Translations under genes and position numbers: made by a program
The notes under the pieces: generated by a model
Databases searched by the model: none
Told to the model about the DNA's origin: nothing
Seen by the model: only the letters and a program-made list of their open reading frames with translations
Assembly (NCBI RefSeq): GCF_004348515.1
Contig: NZ_SMKH01000027.1
Location: 1-43,887 of the forward strand
Direction of reading: 5' to 3'
Source: Actinomadura sp. KC345
GTDB taxonomy: Bacteria; Actinomycetota; Actinomycetes; Streptosporangiales; Streptosporangiaceae
DNA: 43,887 nucleotides
Part shown: in pieces, positions 22,796 through 30,852 of the stretch
How the letters are laid out: every line of letters starts with the position of its first letter
Numbering within the stretch: the stretch's first letter is position 1

Positions 22796-24334
22796 ATGCT
22801 CGATCGACGCGGAGTACTACGAGCGGGGGCGTACGCGTCCACCGCCGGCCTGGTCGCGGCACTGACCGGGAACGACAACGCAGGGGCGTCGCACATCCCT
22901 TCCGCACCGGCTCCGCAGCCGGCGGTCAATCCGAATTGGCAGCAACTGGAAAATGCGCTCGGGTCCGGCAGCAAACTGCATCTGCCGAAGTCTCGGGATT
23001 TCCCGGCACTGGCGCGGCCGTGGAATCTGCGGTACGAGGACAGGAAGCCGATGGGCATCGTGTCCTGCGCCAGCACGAAGGACGTGCGAACGGCCCTACT
23101 GTGGGCGAAAGAGAACGGAATGCCGCTGGCGCCCCGCGCCGGAGGCCACAATTACGCCGGCTACTCGACGACGACGGGCCTGATCATCAACGTGCGCCCG
23201 ATGAACCAGGTGACCGCGCTGCCCGACGGCCGGCTCAGGATCGCCGGTGGCGCCACCAACGGCGACGTCGCCAAGGCCGGAGCCGGGAAGACGAACCTGT
23301 ACGTCCCCGGCGGGCGCTGCGTCGGGGTCGGCATCGCGGGCCTGACACTCGGCGGCGGCCTGGGCTTCAACGACCGCAAATGGGGCCTGACGTGCGACAA
23401 CCTGGTGGAGACCGAGGTCGTCCTGGCCAACGGCAAGATCGTTCGCGCGAACCGCGAAGAGGAGCCCGAGCTGTTCTGGGCCTGCCGGGGCGGCGCGGGC
23501 GGCAACTTCGGCATCAACACCTCGTTCCTGTTCGACGCCGTCGACGTGTCCCGGACGACCGCCACGTTCTTCCGCTTCACGTTCGGCCCCGGCTCAGGGG
23601 AAGAGGTCATGAAAATCGTCCAGGAGACGCTCGCCGACGACCGCGAGAACGACCTGGACATCCGGATCGAGTTCGAGAATCCGGGCACCGGGCCCCATGA
23701 CGTCAACGTCGCCGTCCTCGGCCAGTACCTCGGCGACGAATCAGCGCTGCGCACCAGGCTGGGTTCGCTTCTCAGGCTGAACCCCGCCGAGCAGAGCATC
23801 GAGCGGCTCGGGTTCTGGGCGGCGCAGGAGAAACTGTCGATGGTGTCCGAGCACGAGACCGTGGCCTCCAGGTCGCTCGTGCCCCACTCCTGGCTGCCGC
23901 CCACGACGGTGAAGGAGATCGTGGACTGGACTCTCAAGTGGAAGCCGTACCGCAAGGGCAACAGCGGTTACGTCACCCTCTTCGCGATGGGCGGCAAGGC
24001 CGGTGCGCCCAGCGCGGACGCCACGGCGTTCCCGCACCGCAACGGCAAGTTCGTCATCGACGTCGGCACCGCCTGGACCGAAGGGACCACGCCCGACGAG
24101 GTGCATCGCCTGCTGGCCCAGACGGGCGACATCCATGGCGGCCTCAGCAAGGCCCTGAAAACCAACGCGGCCTACGTGAACTTCCCCGACCCGGATCTCA
24201 CCGACTGGCAGACCGCCTACTACGGGAGCAACTACGACCGGCTGCGAAAGGCCAAAACCCACTACGACCCGCACCAGGTCTTCCGTTACGCCCAGGGAAT
24301 CGAACCGCTGCGCCATTCGGAAGCCGGCTCATGA
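22796..24334 (+). CDS. Secreted BBE-type FAD-linked oxidase (bicovalent flavin)
   Basis: A 512-aa FAD_binding_4/BBE oxidase. The N-terminus (LDRRGVLRAGAYASTAGLVAAL) looks like a twin-arginine signal. The flavin-binding part has RAGGHNYAGYS (His118) and PGGRCVGVGIAGLTLGGGLGF (Cys175), the two residues that carry the 8-alpha-histidyl and 6-S-cysteinyl links in berberine-bridge and glucooligosaccharide oxidases. The C-terminal BBE motif is NFPDPDL...YYGSNYDRLRKAKTHYDP. It likely oxidises a carbohydrate or alkaloid-like substrate outside the cell, producing H2O2. Start ATG 22796 follows AAAGGGG. It is divergent from the MNIO operon; a functional tie is possible but unproven. Confidence 0.92.
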   Translation: MLDRRGVLRAGAYASTAGLVAALTGNDNAGASHIPSAPAPQPAVNPNWQQLENALGSGSKLHLPKSRDFPALARPWNLRYEDRKPMGIVSCASTKDVRTALLWAKENGMPLAPRAGGHNYAGYSTTTGLIINVRPMNQVTALPDGRLRIAGGATNGDVAKAGAGKTNLYVPGGRCVGVGIAGLTLGGGLGFNDRKWGLTCDNLVETEVVLANGKIVRANREEEPELFWACRGGAGGNFGINTSFLFDAVDVSRTTATFFRFTFGPGSGEEVMKIVQETLADDRENDLDIRIEFENPGTGPHDVNVAVLGQYLGDESALRTRLGSLLRLNPAEQSIERLGFWAAQEKLSMVSEHETVASRSLVPHSWLPPTTVKEIVDWTLKWKPYRKGNSGYVTLFAMGGKAGAPSADATAFPHRNGKFVIDVGTAWTEGTTPDEVHRLLAQTGDIHGGLSKALKTNAAYVNFPDPDLTDWQTAYYGSNYDRLRKAKTHYDPHQVFRYAQGIEPLRHSEAGS

Positions 24335-24435
24335 CAGAAGAGCCGAGGATCGACATCCCCGACACCGCTCCGCGACCGTAGGGGGCGGGCCGGACCTGCC
24401 GCCCGCGTGGGCCTGGCCGGGGTGTTCCGGCACCG

Positions 24436-24837
24436 TCAGCCGGCGCTGCCGGCGGACACGAGCTCGCGGATGTCGTCGGGAAGGGCCTCCTTGACCTTGG
24501 TCATCATGCCGCCCTGGGTGGCCTCCCCCACGACCTCCAGGACGACCCGGGCGAGGTACGCGGCCTGGGAGTCGTCCGCGTGCGCGCGGATCGCGACGCG
24601 CTCGATGAAGTCGTGGCGGCCGAACCGCTCGCCCGTGCCCGAGCCGCCGAACACCTCGGTACGCCTCAGGTTCTCGCCGATCTCGCGCGGGAGCTGGGCG
24701 GCGAGGTTGTCCGCCAGGCCTTCCGGCAGCCGCTCGCCGAGCGTTTCGAGCGTGGCGCGGCAGGCGGTCTCGGCGTCGCCCCGGCTGGGCAGCCGGGCAC
24801 GCGCCTGAACCTGCCCGATCATCTCATCGTGCTGCAT
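24436..24837 (-). CDS. DUF2267 family protein
   Basis: A 133-aa protein from ATG 24837 (GGGGGG upstream). The DUF2267 pattern is clear: EMIGQVQARARLPSRGDAETACRATLETLGERLPEGLADNLAAQLP, then FIERVAIRA and VLEVVGEATQGGMMTKVKEALPDDIREL. These small helical cytoplasmic proteins are common in actinomycetes, often near stress genes; function unknown. The frame extends to 24915, but the extra Lys/Arg/Cys-rich residues are not family-like. Convergent with the BBE oxidase; a GC-rich stem (GCGGGC...GCCCGC, about 24385-24410) lies between them. Confidence 0.85.
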   Translation of the reverse strand: MQHDEMIGQVQARARLPSRGDAETACRATLETLGERLPEGLADNLAAQLPREIGENLRRTEVFGGSGTGERFGRHDFIERVAIRAHADDSQAAYLARVVLEVVGEATQGGMMTKVKEALPDDIRELVSAGSAG

Positions 24838-24911
24838 AGCGTCCCCCCTGCTCCTTGCCTTGCTCTGGACCGCCCTTCCCTGACATTTCGGTCGTATTCG
24901 GGACAAACACG

Positions 24912-26523
24912 TCAAGACTGGGTGAGGCCCGCGCGGTGGAGGGCGGTGCGGATCTTCGCGCCTTCGGGGTCGCCGGCACGGACGAAGGCGGCCGGCGTGC
25001 CGAGCGGGGCGGGGACGGTCAGGCGGAGGTCGCGGGTGCGGTCGCCGTAGGAGCGGCCGGTGAAGACGTTGGTCCAGCGGCCGGCGGGCAGGTGCACCGC
25101 CACGCTGGACGCGCCGGGCTTCAGGACCGGGGCGACCAGGCGGTGGTGGTCGCCCAGCGGGGTGTCGACGGCGGTGTAGCCGCCGATGTCGGTGTGGTTG
25201 AGCGTCATGCCGGAAACGCCCGCCGACAGCATCCCGTGGAGCGCGGATGCCAGGCCGTCCTGGGCGTCCCAGCCGACGAGCTGGTCACCGGCCCAGAACA
25301 GCGGCGCGTGGGCGGGCGAGCCGGTGTAGGCGGCGCGCATGAAGGAGAGGCAGTCGGGTTTCCCCGCCAGCGCGCAGGCGCGGCGGTTGACCTTCGCCCA
25401 CTCGACCGGCCGGCGGTTGTGCAGGTCGGCCGGGGAGCCGGCGTGGAGCCTGGCGTCGAAGGGCAGGGCCTCACCGAAGTCGGCCATCCAGCCGTCCGCG
25501 CCGGCCCCGGCGACCTCGGTCGCGATCGCCCGCGCGTACCAGTCGCGGGCGGCGGGGTTCGTGAAGTCGACCATCGCGGCCGAGAACTCGCTCTGGTCGA
25601 GCATGTACGGCGACCCGTCCGCCCTGGCGACCAGGTAGCCGCGGTCGCGGGCCTCGGCGAACAGGTTCCGGGGCACCCCGCCGGGCTTCCCGGACGGGTC
25701 CACCAGGAAGGGGTTGACGTAGGTCAGCACCTTGATCCGCGCCGGTGCAGGTCGCTCACGAGGGCCCCCAGCCGGGGTAGCGCTCGCGGTCGAGCTGCCA
25801 CGTCCACCAGAGCCGGTCGCCGAACGACGTGGTGCGTCGCCCGCTCCAGTCCTGGAGCCACACCGCCGAGATCTTCGTTCCGGCGGCGGCCATCCGCTCG
25901 ACGGTCCGGCGCACCTTCGCGGTGCCGCCCTGGAGGCCGAGGACGGCGCCGTCGCGCGTCCAGGCGGGCAGCGCGCCCATCCGCCCGGTCGCGGCGGTGT
26001 GCGCGGCGAGGATCTCGGCGGGACCGCGGCCCGTGTACAGCTCGGCCTGCTGCCGCGTGCCCCACGTCTGGACGACGGCCAGCCCGTCCTGCGACAGGTC
26101 GAAGATCGAGTAGCGGCTGCCGGAGAGCGCGAATCCCCGGTCGGCGCTGGTGACGTAGAACGGCATCGGCGCGTAGGTGGTGTCCCACGCGCCGCCCTGG
26201 CCCGAGACCAGGTCGACCATGGTGGTCAGCGACTGCCGTCCGCGTCCGATGCCCTGTTCGCGGACCACGATCGGTACCCGGCGTCCGGCCAGGTCGAAGG
26301 GGGCGAACTGCTCGCCGAACCCGTGGAACCGCTCGCCCCGCCCGCGCTGCGAGGCGAGCGCCACCGCGTCCGGCGGGCGGTCGACGCCGGCGCCGGTCAC
26401 CGTGCCGACCGTGAGGTCGACGGCGGCGCGGTTCTCGCCGGACGTCAGAGGAAGCACGACGACCGGCAGGAGAACGACCGCCAGGAGAACGACCGCCAGC
26501 AGCCTGTACCGCACTTTCACCAC
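24912..26523 (-). pseudogene. GH31 alpha-glycosidase, sulfoquinovosidase-like, broken by two frameshifts
   Basis: Two frames together make one GH31 protein of about 530 aa. The first (26523-25756) has a membrane or signal anchor (VKVRYRLLAVVLLAVVLLP), FHGFGEQF and WLQDWSGRRTTSFGDRLWWTW. The second (from about 25740) has YVNPFL, the nucleophile region GWMADFGEALP, FWAGDQLVGW and NHTDIGGYT. Between them the frame is lost twice, by one base in the run at about 25761-25770 and by one at about 25738-25742; adding both back gives GWGALVSDLHRRGIKVLTYV. The QDW..R.T.FG..R..W pattern matches the sulfonate-binding motif of YihQ-type sulfoquinovosidases. Either a recent pseudogene or sequence errors. 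Confidence 0.8.
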
Positions 26524-26567
26524 GGCCCCCTTGGACGGGACGAACGCGCGGAGGCGACCTGCGCGTT

Positions 26568-26599
26568 TGACACTTATACATCGTGTGTCACACCGTCAA
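26568..26599 (-). promoter_or_regulatory. Probable promoter/operator of the GH31 gene
   Basis: On the minus strand, TTGACG (26599-26594) and TATAAG (26578-26573) are separated by 15 bp, or TTGTTG shifted by 3 gives 18 bp. An inverted repeat TGACAC...GTGTCA (26568-26573 and 26585-26590) overlaps it, suggesting an operator. It lies about 50 bp before the GH31 start. Confidence 0.45.
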
Positions 26600-26622
26600 C
26601 AAGACATGATCGCAGCCGAGAA

Positions 26623-26650
26623 CCCCACGTGGCGCGGCGCTCACGCGGGG
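26623..26650 (-). terminator. Hairpin after the DUF574 methyltransferase gene
   Basis: CCCC-A-CGTG-G facing T-CACG-C-GGGG forms an imperfect GC stem 17 bp after the methyltransferase stop and before the GH31 promoter, so it probably separates the two transcripts. No T-tract. Confidence 0.4.
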
Positions 26651-26667
26651 TGCGGGATCGAGTGGTG

Positions 26668-27483
26668 TCAGTGCAGCTTGATGGCTATGCCCGACATGCC
26701 GAGCTGCTCGCCCGGGGTGAGGTTGCCGGGGTCGACGGGACCGTCGGGACGCCACAGGGCCGTGTAGGTGACGCCGGGGTCGACGAGCTCGAAGTCGCCG
26801 AACTGGGCCTCGATCTCCGCAGGCGTGCGGGCCCAGCCCTCTTCGAGGTTCTCGCGGGTGATGCGGGCGAGTTCCTGCTGCTGCGGGATGCCGGTGTCGA
26901 CCAGGGACGTCATGAACAGGTGACTGCCGGGGACGAGGACGTCGCGGTAGGCGGAGACCACGTCGTCGACCACGTCCGGGGACAGGTAGTGCAGCATCCC
27001 GACCAGCATGATCACGGCGGGCCGGGAGAAGTCGAGGAAGCCCTTCACCTCGGGCGCGGACAGGATCGCCTGCGGGTCGCGGACGTCGCCGGTCATCACC
27101 CTGGTGACCTGGTCGCTGGCCAGCAGGGCTCGCCCGTGCACCGCCACCAGCGGGTCGATGTCGACGTAGACGACGCGCGCGTCCGGGTTCTCGCGCTGGG
27201 CGACCTCGTGGGTGTTCTCGACCGTGGGCAGCCCGCTGCCGAGGTCGAGGAACTGGTCCATCCCCGCGTCCCGCGTCAGGTAGCGGATGCCCCGGACGAG
27301 GACCTTGCGGTTCTCGACCGCCGACTCCCGCAGCCCGGGGATGAACTCGCTCGTCTGGTCGGCCAGGGCGCGGTCCACGGCGAAGTTGTCCTTGCCCCCG
27401 AGCAGCGCGTCGTACGCGCGGGCGATCGTGGGCTTGTTGAAGTCCAGCTCGGCCGGAGGCCACTCCGGAGTCTCGTCCGCCAT
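26668..27483 (-). CDS. SAM-dependent methyltransferase, DUF574 family (copy 1)
   Basis: A 271-aa DUF574-type protein. Landmarks: FNKPTIARAYDALLGGKDNFAVDR, FLDLGSGLPTVENTHEVAQ (SAM-binding loop), DARVVYVDIDP, and MLVGMLHYLSPD. This family is greatly expanded in actinomycetes, is usually next to XRE/DUF5753 or DUF397 genes, and has no proven substrate. I chose ATG 27483 after ACAGGGTG; ATG 27522 would add 13 residues and has no ribosome-binding site. It is a paralogue of 38172-38978. Nothing in the flanks suggests a specific substrate. Confidence 0.88.
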   Translation of the reverse strand: MADETPEWPPAELDFNKPTIARAYDALLGGKDNFAVDRALADQTSEFIPGLRESAVENRKVLVRGIRYLTRDAGMDQFLDLGSGLPTVENTHEVAQRENPDARVVYVDIDPLVAVHGRALLASDQVTRVMTGDVRDPQAILSAPEVKGFLDFSRPAVIMLVGMLHYLSPDVVDDVVSAYRDVLVPGSHLFMTSLVDTGIPQQQELARITRENLEEGWARTPAEIEAQFGDFELVDPGVTYTALWRPDGPVDPGNLTPGEQLGMSGIAIKLH

Positions 27484-27746
27484 GGTCACCCTGTCCAGAT
27501 CGTGGTGCGGTTCCTGGATCATGGTAATTGAGTGCCCCGGCCACCGTAGTCGTTCCGGTGATGATCGAGCCAGGGGAACCGTTGCGAACCCGAAACCGAC
27601 ATAAACTGAACCGGCGGAACAATGGGGCGATCTCATACGTGCATGGACGCAACTCAGGTAGACCGACAAGGACGGCAACGTGTACCAGACCCGCGCCGAA
27701 TTCAGGCGCGCGTCCGCCGCGCCGCGATGCGAATAGCGGCGGCCGT

Positions 27747-28181
27747 TCAAGCGGAGGCGGCGTCTTCCGCGCGTCCGCCGCTCCGGCCCCACACCTGTGT
27801 GACCAGAGCGGCGCCGCCGCCCATCAGCGCGACGCCGAGCGGGACGTGGAGGGCGGTCTCGCCCCCGCTGCCCAGCGCTACCTGGACGCCGACGAGCACG
27901 GCGGTCACCAGGCTCATGAGCAGGGGGCGGGCCGACCCGCCGGCGCGACGCACCAGCAGCGCCGCGACGACGGCGACGAGCACGGCGGCGACGACGACGC
28001 CGCTGGCGGCCTCATGCACGTCGCGGCCGTTCTCGGCGCCGTCCAGGAGCTGGCCCGCGGTGACTCCCTGGAGCAGCATGCAGGTCGCCAGGAAGGCCGT
28101 GGCCGCTTTCAGCAGCCCGTGGAAGCGCGGTGGGGCGGCCGTGGCCGGTTCCAGGTCGGGACGGACGGACCGGGATGACAT
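27747..28181 (-). CDS. Small integral membrane protein downstream of cytochrome b
   Basis: A 144-aa protein with about four hydrophobic helices (HGLLKAATAFLATCMLLQGVTAGQLL, AASGVVVAAVLVAVVAALLV, PLLMSLVTAVLVGVQVALG, LHVPLGVALMGGGAALVTQVW). His residues at the helix ends (VHEAASG, ALHVPLG) recall small heme- or CtaA-like membrane proteins, but I cannot assign a family. It starts 3 bp after the cytochrome b stop, with an AAGGAG site inside the end of that gene, so it is certainly cotranscribed and probably works with it. The 263 bp downstream, to the methyltransferase start, shows no gene. Confidence 0.75.
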   Translation of the reverse strand: MSSRSVRPDLEPATAAPPRFHGLLKAATAFLATCMLLQGVTAGQLLDGAENGRDVHEAASGVVVAAVLVAVVAALLVRRAGGSARPLLMSLVTAVLVGVQVALGSGGETALHVPLGVALMGGGAALVTQVWGRSGGRAEDAASA

Positions 28182-28184
28182 CGT

Positions 28185-29717
28185 TCACTCCTTGCTGCTG
28201 GCGGCGAGGCGGCGGCCGGCTGAGGCGGACGCCTCGTCCGGCGGGGCAGGGCGTGAGTGGACCGCGGTGTACCGGCCCCGGGCGTCCATGGCGATCCGCC
28301 CGGTCTCGCGGCCGTGCGTCCTGTCCTGGCGCTCCCGCCGGGTCAGATGGCGGCAGATCCGGTCGGTGACGACGAACGCCGCCGCCGGCCCCGCGAAGAC
28401 CGCGACGCGGAAGAACCAGGTGACGGTGAACAGGTCGAGGTGGAAGTTGAGGGCGATCTGGTCGTTGGCGGCGGCGAGCCACAGCAGCCCGTAGAAGGTC
28501 ATCCCGGCGACGCCGGCCGCGGTACGAGCCGGACGGTCGCGCGGACGGTCCAGGACGTGATGTTCGGCTCGGTCGCCGGTGACGACCGCCTCACCGAGCG
28601 GCCACAGCACCAGGGCGGTGAAGAAGACTCCCGGGACGAGGACCGCGGGGATCAGGACCGCGAGCGTGAGGGGGTGCCCGGCGACGTCGAACTCCCAGCC
28701 GGGCGTGATCCGTATCGCGCCGTCCAGGAAGGCCATGTACCAGCCGGGGACCGCGCCGGCGGTGATCGCGCCGGGTTCGAACGGTCCGAACTGCCAGATC
28801 GCGTTGATCTGGACGAACCCGCCCAGCAGCGCCAGCGTGCCGCAGGTGAACAGGAACATCGCGATCGCGGCGGGCCGGGGCGCACCGACGATCGCCGTAC
28901 GCGCGCGGGCGACGTGGTGCGAGCCGAGGCGGCGCGCGGCGGAGGTCGCGGCGAAGCGGGTGTGGCCGTGCCGCCGGCTCACCAGGCGCCGCCGGTACGC
29001 CAGCGCCCCGCCGATCGCCAGCGGCAGGATCAGGATGTGCAGCCAGTAGACCCGCTCGATGATGACCTCGCCGGGGAAGTCGCCGCCGAAGACGAATCGC
29101 GACAGGCGGGTGCCTGCGAACGGGATCGACTCGATGACGCTCTTGGTCAGCAGCAGGCTTCCACCCGACAGCATGTCGTCGGGCAGGATCGTCCCGCTCA
29201 GCGAGGCGACCATGCCGATGACGAACAGGCCCACCCAGACCAGCCAGTTGAGGAGCCGTGGACGGCGGAATCCGCCGGTGAAGAACAGCCGGAGCAACTG
29301 CAGCGCGATGGAGGCGCAGAAGATCAGCGCCGCCCAGTGGTGGATCTGCCGCACCAGCAGCCCGCCCCGTACCTCGAACGACAGCTCCATCGTCGAGGCG
29401 TAGGCCCGCGAGACCGGTACGCCCTGGAGCGGGCCGTAGGGGCCGTCGTAGGGGGCGCGTGCCATGGACGGGTCGAAGTAGAAGGTCAGGAACACGCCGG
29501 TGACCACGAGCACCGCGAACGAGTAGCCCGTGATCTGCGCGAACATGAAGGTCCAGTGGTCGGCGCGGGAGCGGTACCGCCGCGTCGCGCCGGGCCCGCC
29601 GGCACCGCCCCGCGCGCCCTTCACCAGCTCCGTGCCGGTCGAGAACCATTTCCCGGCGATCCGGCCGGGCGTCGCCGAAGGTCCGCGCGGCATTTCCCGG
29701 TCACGTGTATGTGCCAT
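28185..29717 (-). CDS. Cytochrome b (QcrB-like), orphan
   Basis: A 510-aa polytopic protein with the bc1/b6f cytochrome b layout: a first core helix YSFAVLVVTGVFLTFYF, heme-ligand segments IHHWAALIFCASIALQLLRLF and VYWLHILILPLAIG, then C-terminal helices (AVLIPAVLVPGVFFTALVLWPL). It ends in a charged tail. Start ATG 29717 follows GGAAGGG. No Rieske (QcrA) or cytochrome c (QcrC) gene is adjacent, unlike the respiratory qcrCAB operon, so this is an extra paralogue. It lies 130 bp after hpnH on the same strand and is followed by a small membrane protein. Role unknown; perhaps an alternative quinone:acceptor module linked to hopanoid membranes. Confidence 0.88.
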   Translation of the reverse strand: MAHTRDREMPRGPSATPGRIAGKWFSTGTELVKGARGGAGGPGATRRYRSRADHWTFMFAQITGYSFAVLVVTGVFLTFYFDPSMARAPYDGPYGPLQGVPVSRAYASTMELSFEVRGGLLVRQIHHWAALIFCASIALQLLRLFFTGGFRRPRLLNWLVWVGLFVIGMVASLSGTILPDDMLSGGSLLLTKSVIESIPFAGTRLSRFVFGGDFPGEVIIERVYWLHILILPLAIGGALAYRRRLVSRRHGHTRFAATSAARRLGSHHVARARTAIVGAPRPAAIAMFLFTCGTLALLGGFVQINAIWQFGPFEPGAITAGAVPGWYMAFLDGAIRITPGWEFDVAGHPLTLAVLIPAVLVPGVFFTALVLWPLGEAVVTGDRAEHHVLDRPRDRPARTAAGVAGMTFYGLLWLAAANDQIALNFHLDLFTVTWFFRVAVFAGPAAAFVVTDRICRHLTRRERQDRTHGRETGRIAMDARGRYTAVHSRPAPPDEASASAGRRLAASSKE

Positions 29718-29751
29718 GATCCCTTCCATGACGGTGCCCGCCGCTCATCGG

Positions 29752-29792
29752 GCCGGGCGGGATTCCATGCCCAGTAGACGGAATGGCCCGGC
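29752..29792 (-). terminator. Imperfect hairpin between hpnH and cytochrome b
   Basis: GCCGGGC (29752-29758) pairs with GCCCGGC (29786-29792), and ATTCC with GGAAT inside. It may terminate or attenuate transcription from the hopanoid operon into cytochrome b. Confidence 0.4.
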
Positions 29793-29847
29793 GATGCGTG
29801 ACACCTTCATGAAAGCGACGTCGGTCACATCGGCGACGCGCGAAGTC

Positions 29848-30852
29848 CTACGTGGTGCGGAGCGCCCTCAGCGATTCCTTCAGGGAACTCACCGTGCCGA
29901 AGACGGCCGTGGGCTCGTAGCCGCAGTGGGCCATGCAGTTGGCGCAGCGCGGGTCGCGGCCCCGGCCGTAGGACTCCCAGTCGGTCTCGTCGAGGAGTTC
30001 CTGGTAGGTCTGCGCGTAGCCGTCGGACATCAGATAGCAGGGGCGCTGCCACCCGAAGAGTGAGTACGACGGGATCGCCCAGGCCGTGCAGGGGAAGTCG
30101 ACCTTCCCTTCCAGGAAGTCCAGGAAAAGCGGAGAGTGGTTGAGCCGCCACCGTTCGCGGTTCCCGCCGGAGAACGCCTTCCGGAACAGTTCCCGCGTCT
30201 CCTGTACGCCGAGGAAATGCTCCTGGTCGGGCGCCTTCTCGTAGGCGTAGCCCGGTGAGATCATCATTTCGTTGACCCTGAGGTCGTCATTGAGGTAGTC
30301 GAGGACCTCGATGACGGTCTGCGGGGTGTCGGTGTTGAAGAACGTCGTGTTGGTGGTGACGCGGAACCCGCGGCGCTGGCATTCGCGGACCGCGGCGACC
30401 GCGTCCTCGAAGACGCCCTCCTTGCAGACGGACTCGTCGTGGCGTTCCTGGAGGCCGTCGATGTGCACCGACCACGCGAAGTAGGGCGACGGCTTGAACC
30501 TGTCGAGCTTCTTCGGGATGAGCAGCGCGTTCGTGCACAGGAAGACGAACTTCCTGCGCTTGACGAGCTCGCTCACGATCTCGTCCATCTGCGGGTGCAT
30601 CAGCGGTTCACCGCCCGCGATGGACACCATGGGCGCGCCGCATTCCTCGATGGCGGCGATGGCCTGCTCGACCGGCATGCGCCTCTTCAGCACGTCGGCG
30701 GGATGCTGGATCTTCCCGCAGCCCGCGCACGCCAGGTTGCAGGCGAACAGCGGCTCCAGCTCGACGATCAGCGGGAACCTCTTCCTGCCGCGGAGCTTGT
30801 TGCGGAGGATGTAGCCCCCGATTCGGGCGCTCTGGCGCAGCGGCATGCTCAT
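29848..30852 (-). CDS. hpnH: Adenosyl-hopene transferase HpnH (radical SAM)
   Basis: A 334-aa radical-SAM enzyme that joins the 5'-deoxyadenosyl radical to diploptene, giving adenosylhopane, the first step of side-chain extension. The cluster motif is CX3CX2C in CNLACAGC (C38, C42, C45), followed by VSIAGGEPLMHP, VHIDGLQERHD and a C-terminal Cys-containing segment (DPRCANCMAHCGYEPTAV). ATG 30852 overlaps the shc stop by 4 bp. The length matches HpnH proteins. HpnG, which processes adenosylhopane further, is not encoded here. Confidence 0.96.
   Translation of the reverse strand: MSMPLRQSARIGGYILRNKLRGRKRFPLIVELEPLFACNLACAGCGKIQHPADVLKRRMPVEQAIAAIEECGAPMVSIAGGEPLMHPQMDEIVSELVKRRKFVFLCTNALLIPKKLDRFKPSPYFAWSVHIDGLQERHDESVCKEGVFEDAVAAVRECQRRGFRVTTNTTFFNTDTPQTVIEVLDYLNDDLRVNEMMISPGYAYEKAPDQEHFLGVQETRELFRKAFSGGNRERWRLNHSPLFLDFLEGKVDFPCTAWAIPSYSLFGWQRPCYLMSDGYAQTYQELLDETDWESYGRGRDPRCANCMAHCGYEPTAVFGTVSSLKESLRALRTT

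Noticed and set aside
22796..24334. Including the BBE oxidase as a member of the MNIO pathway
   Set aside because: It is divergent, exported, and such oxidases are common alone in actinomycetes; only adjacency supports a link, so it is reported separately.
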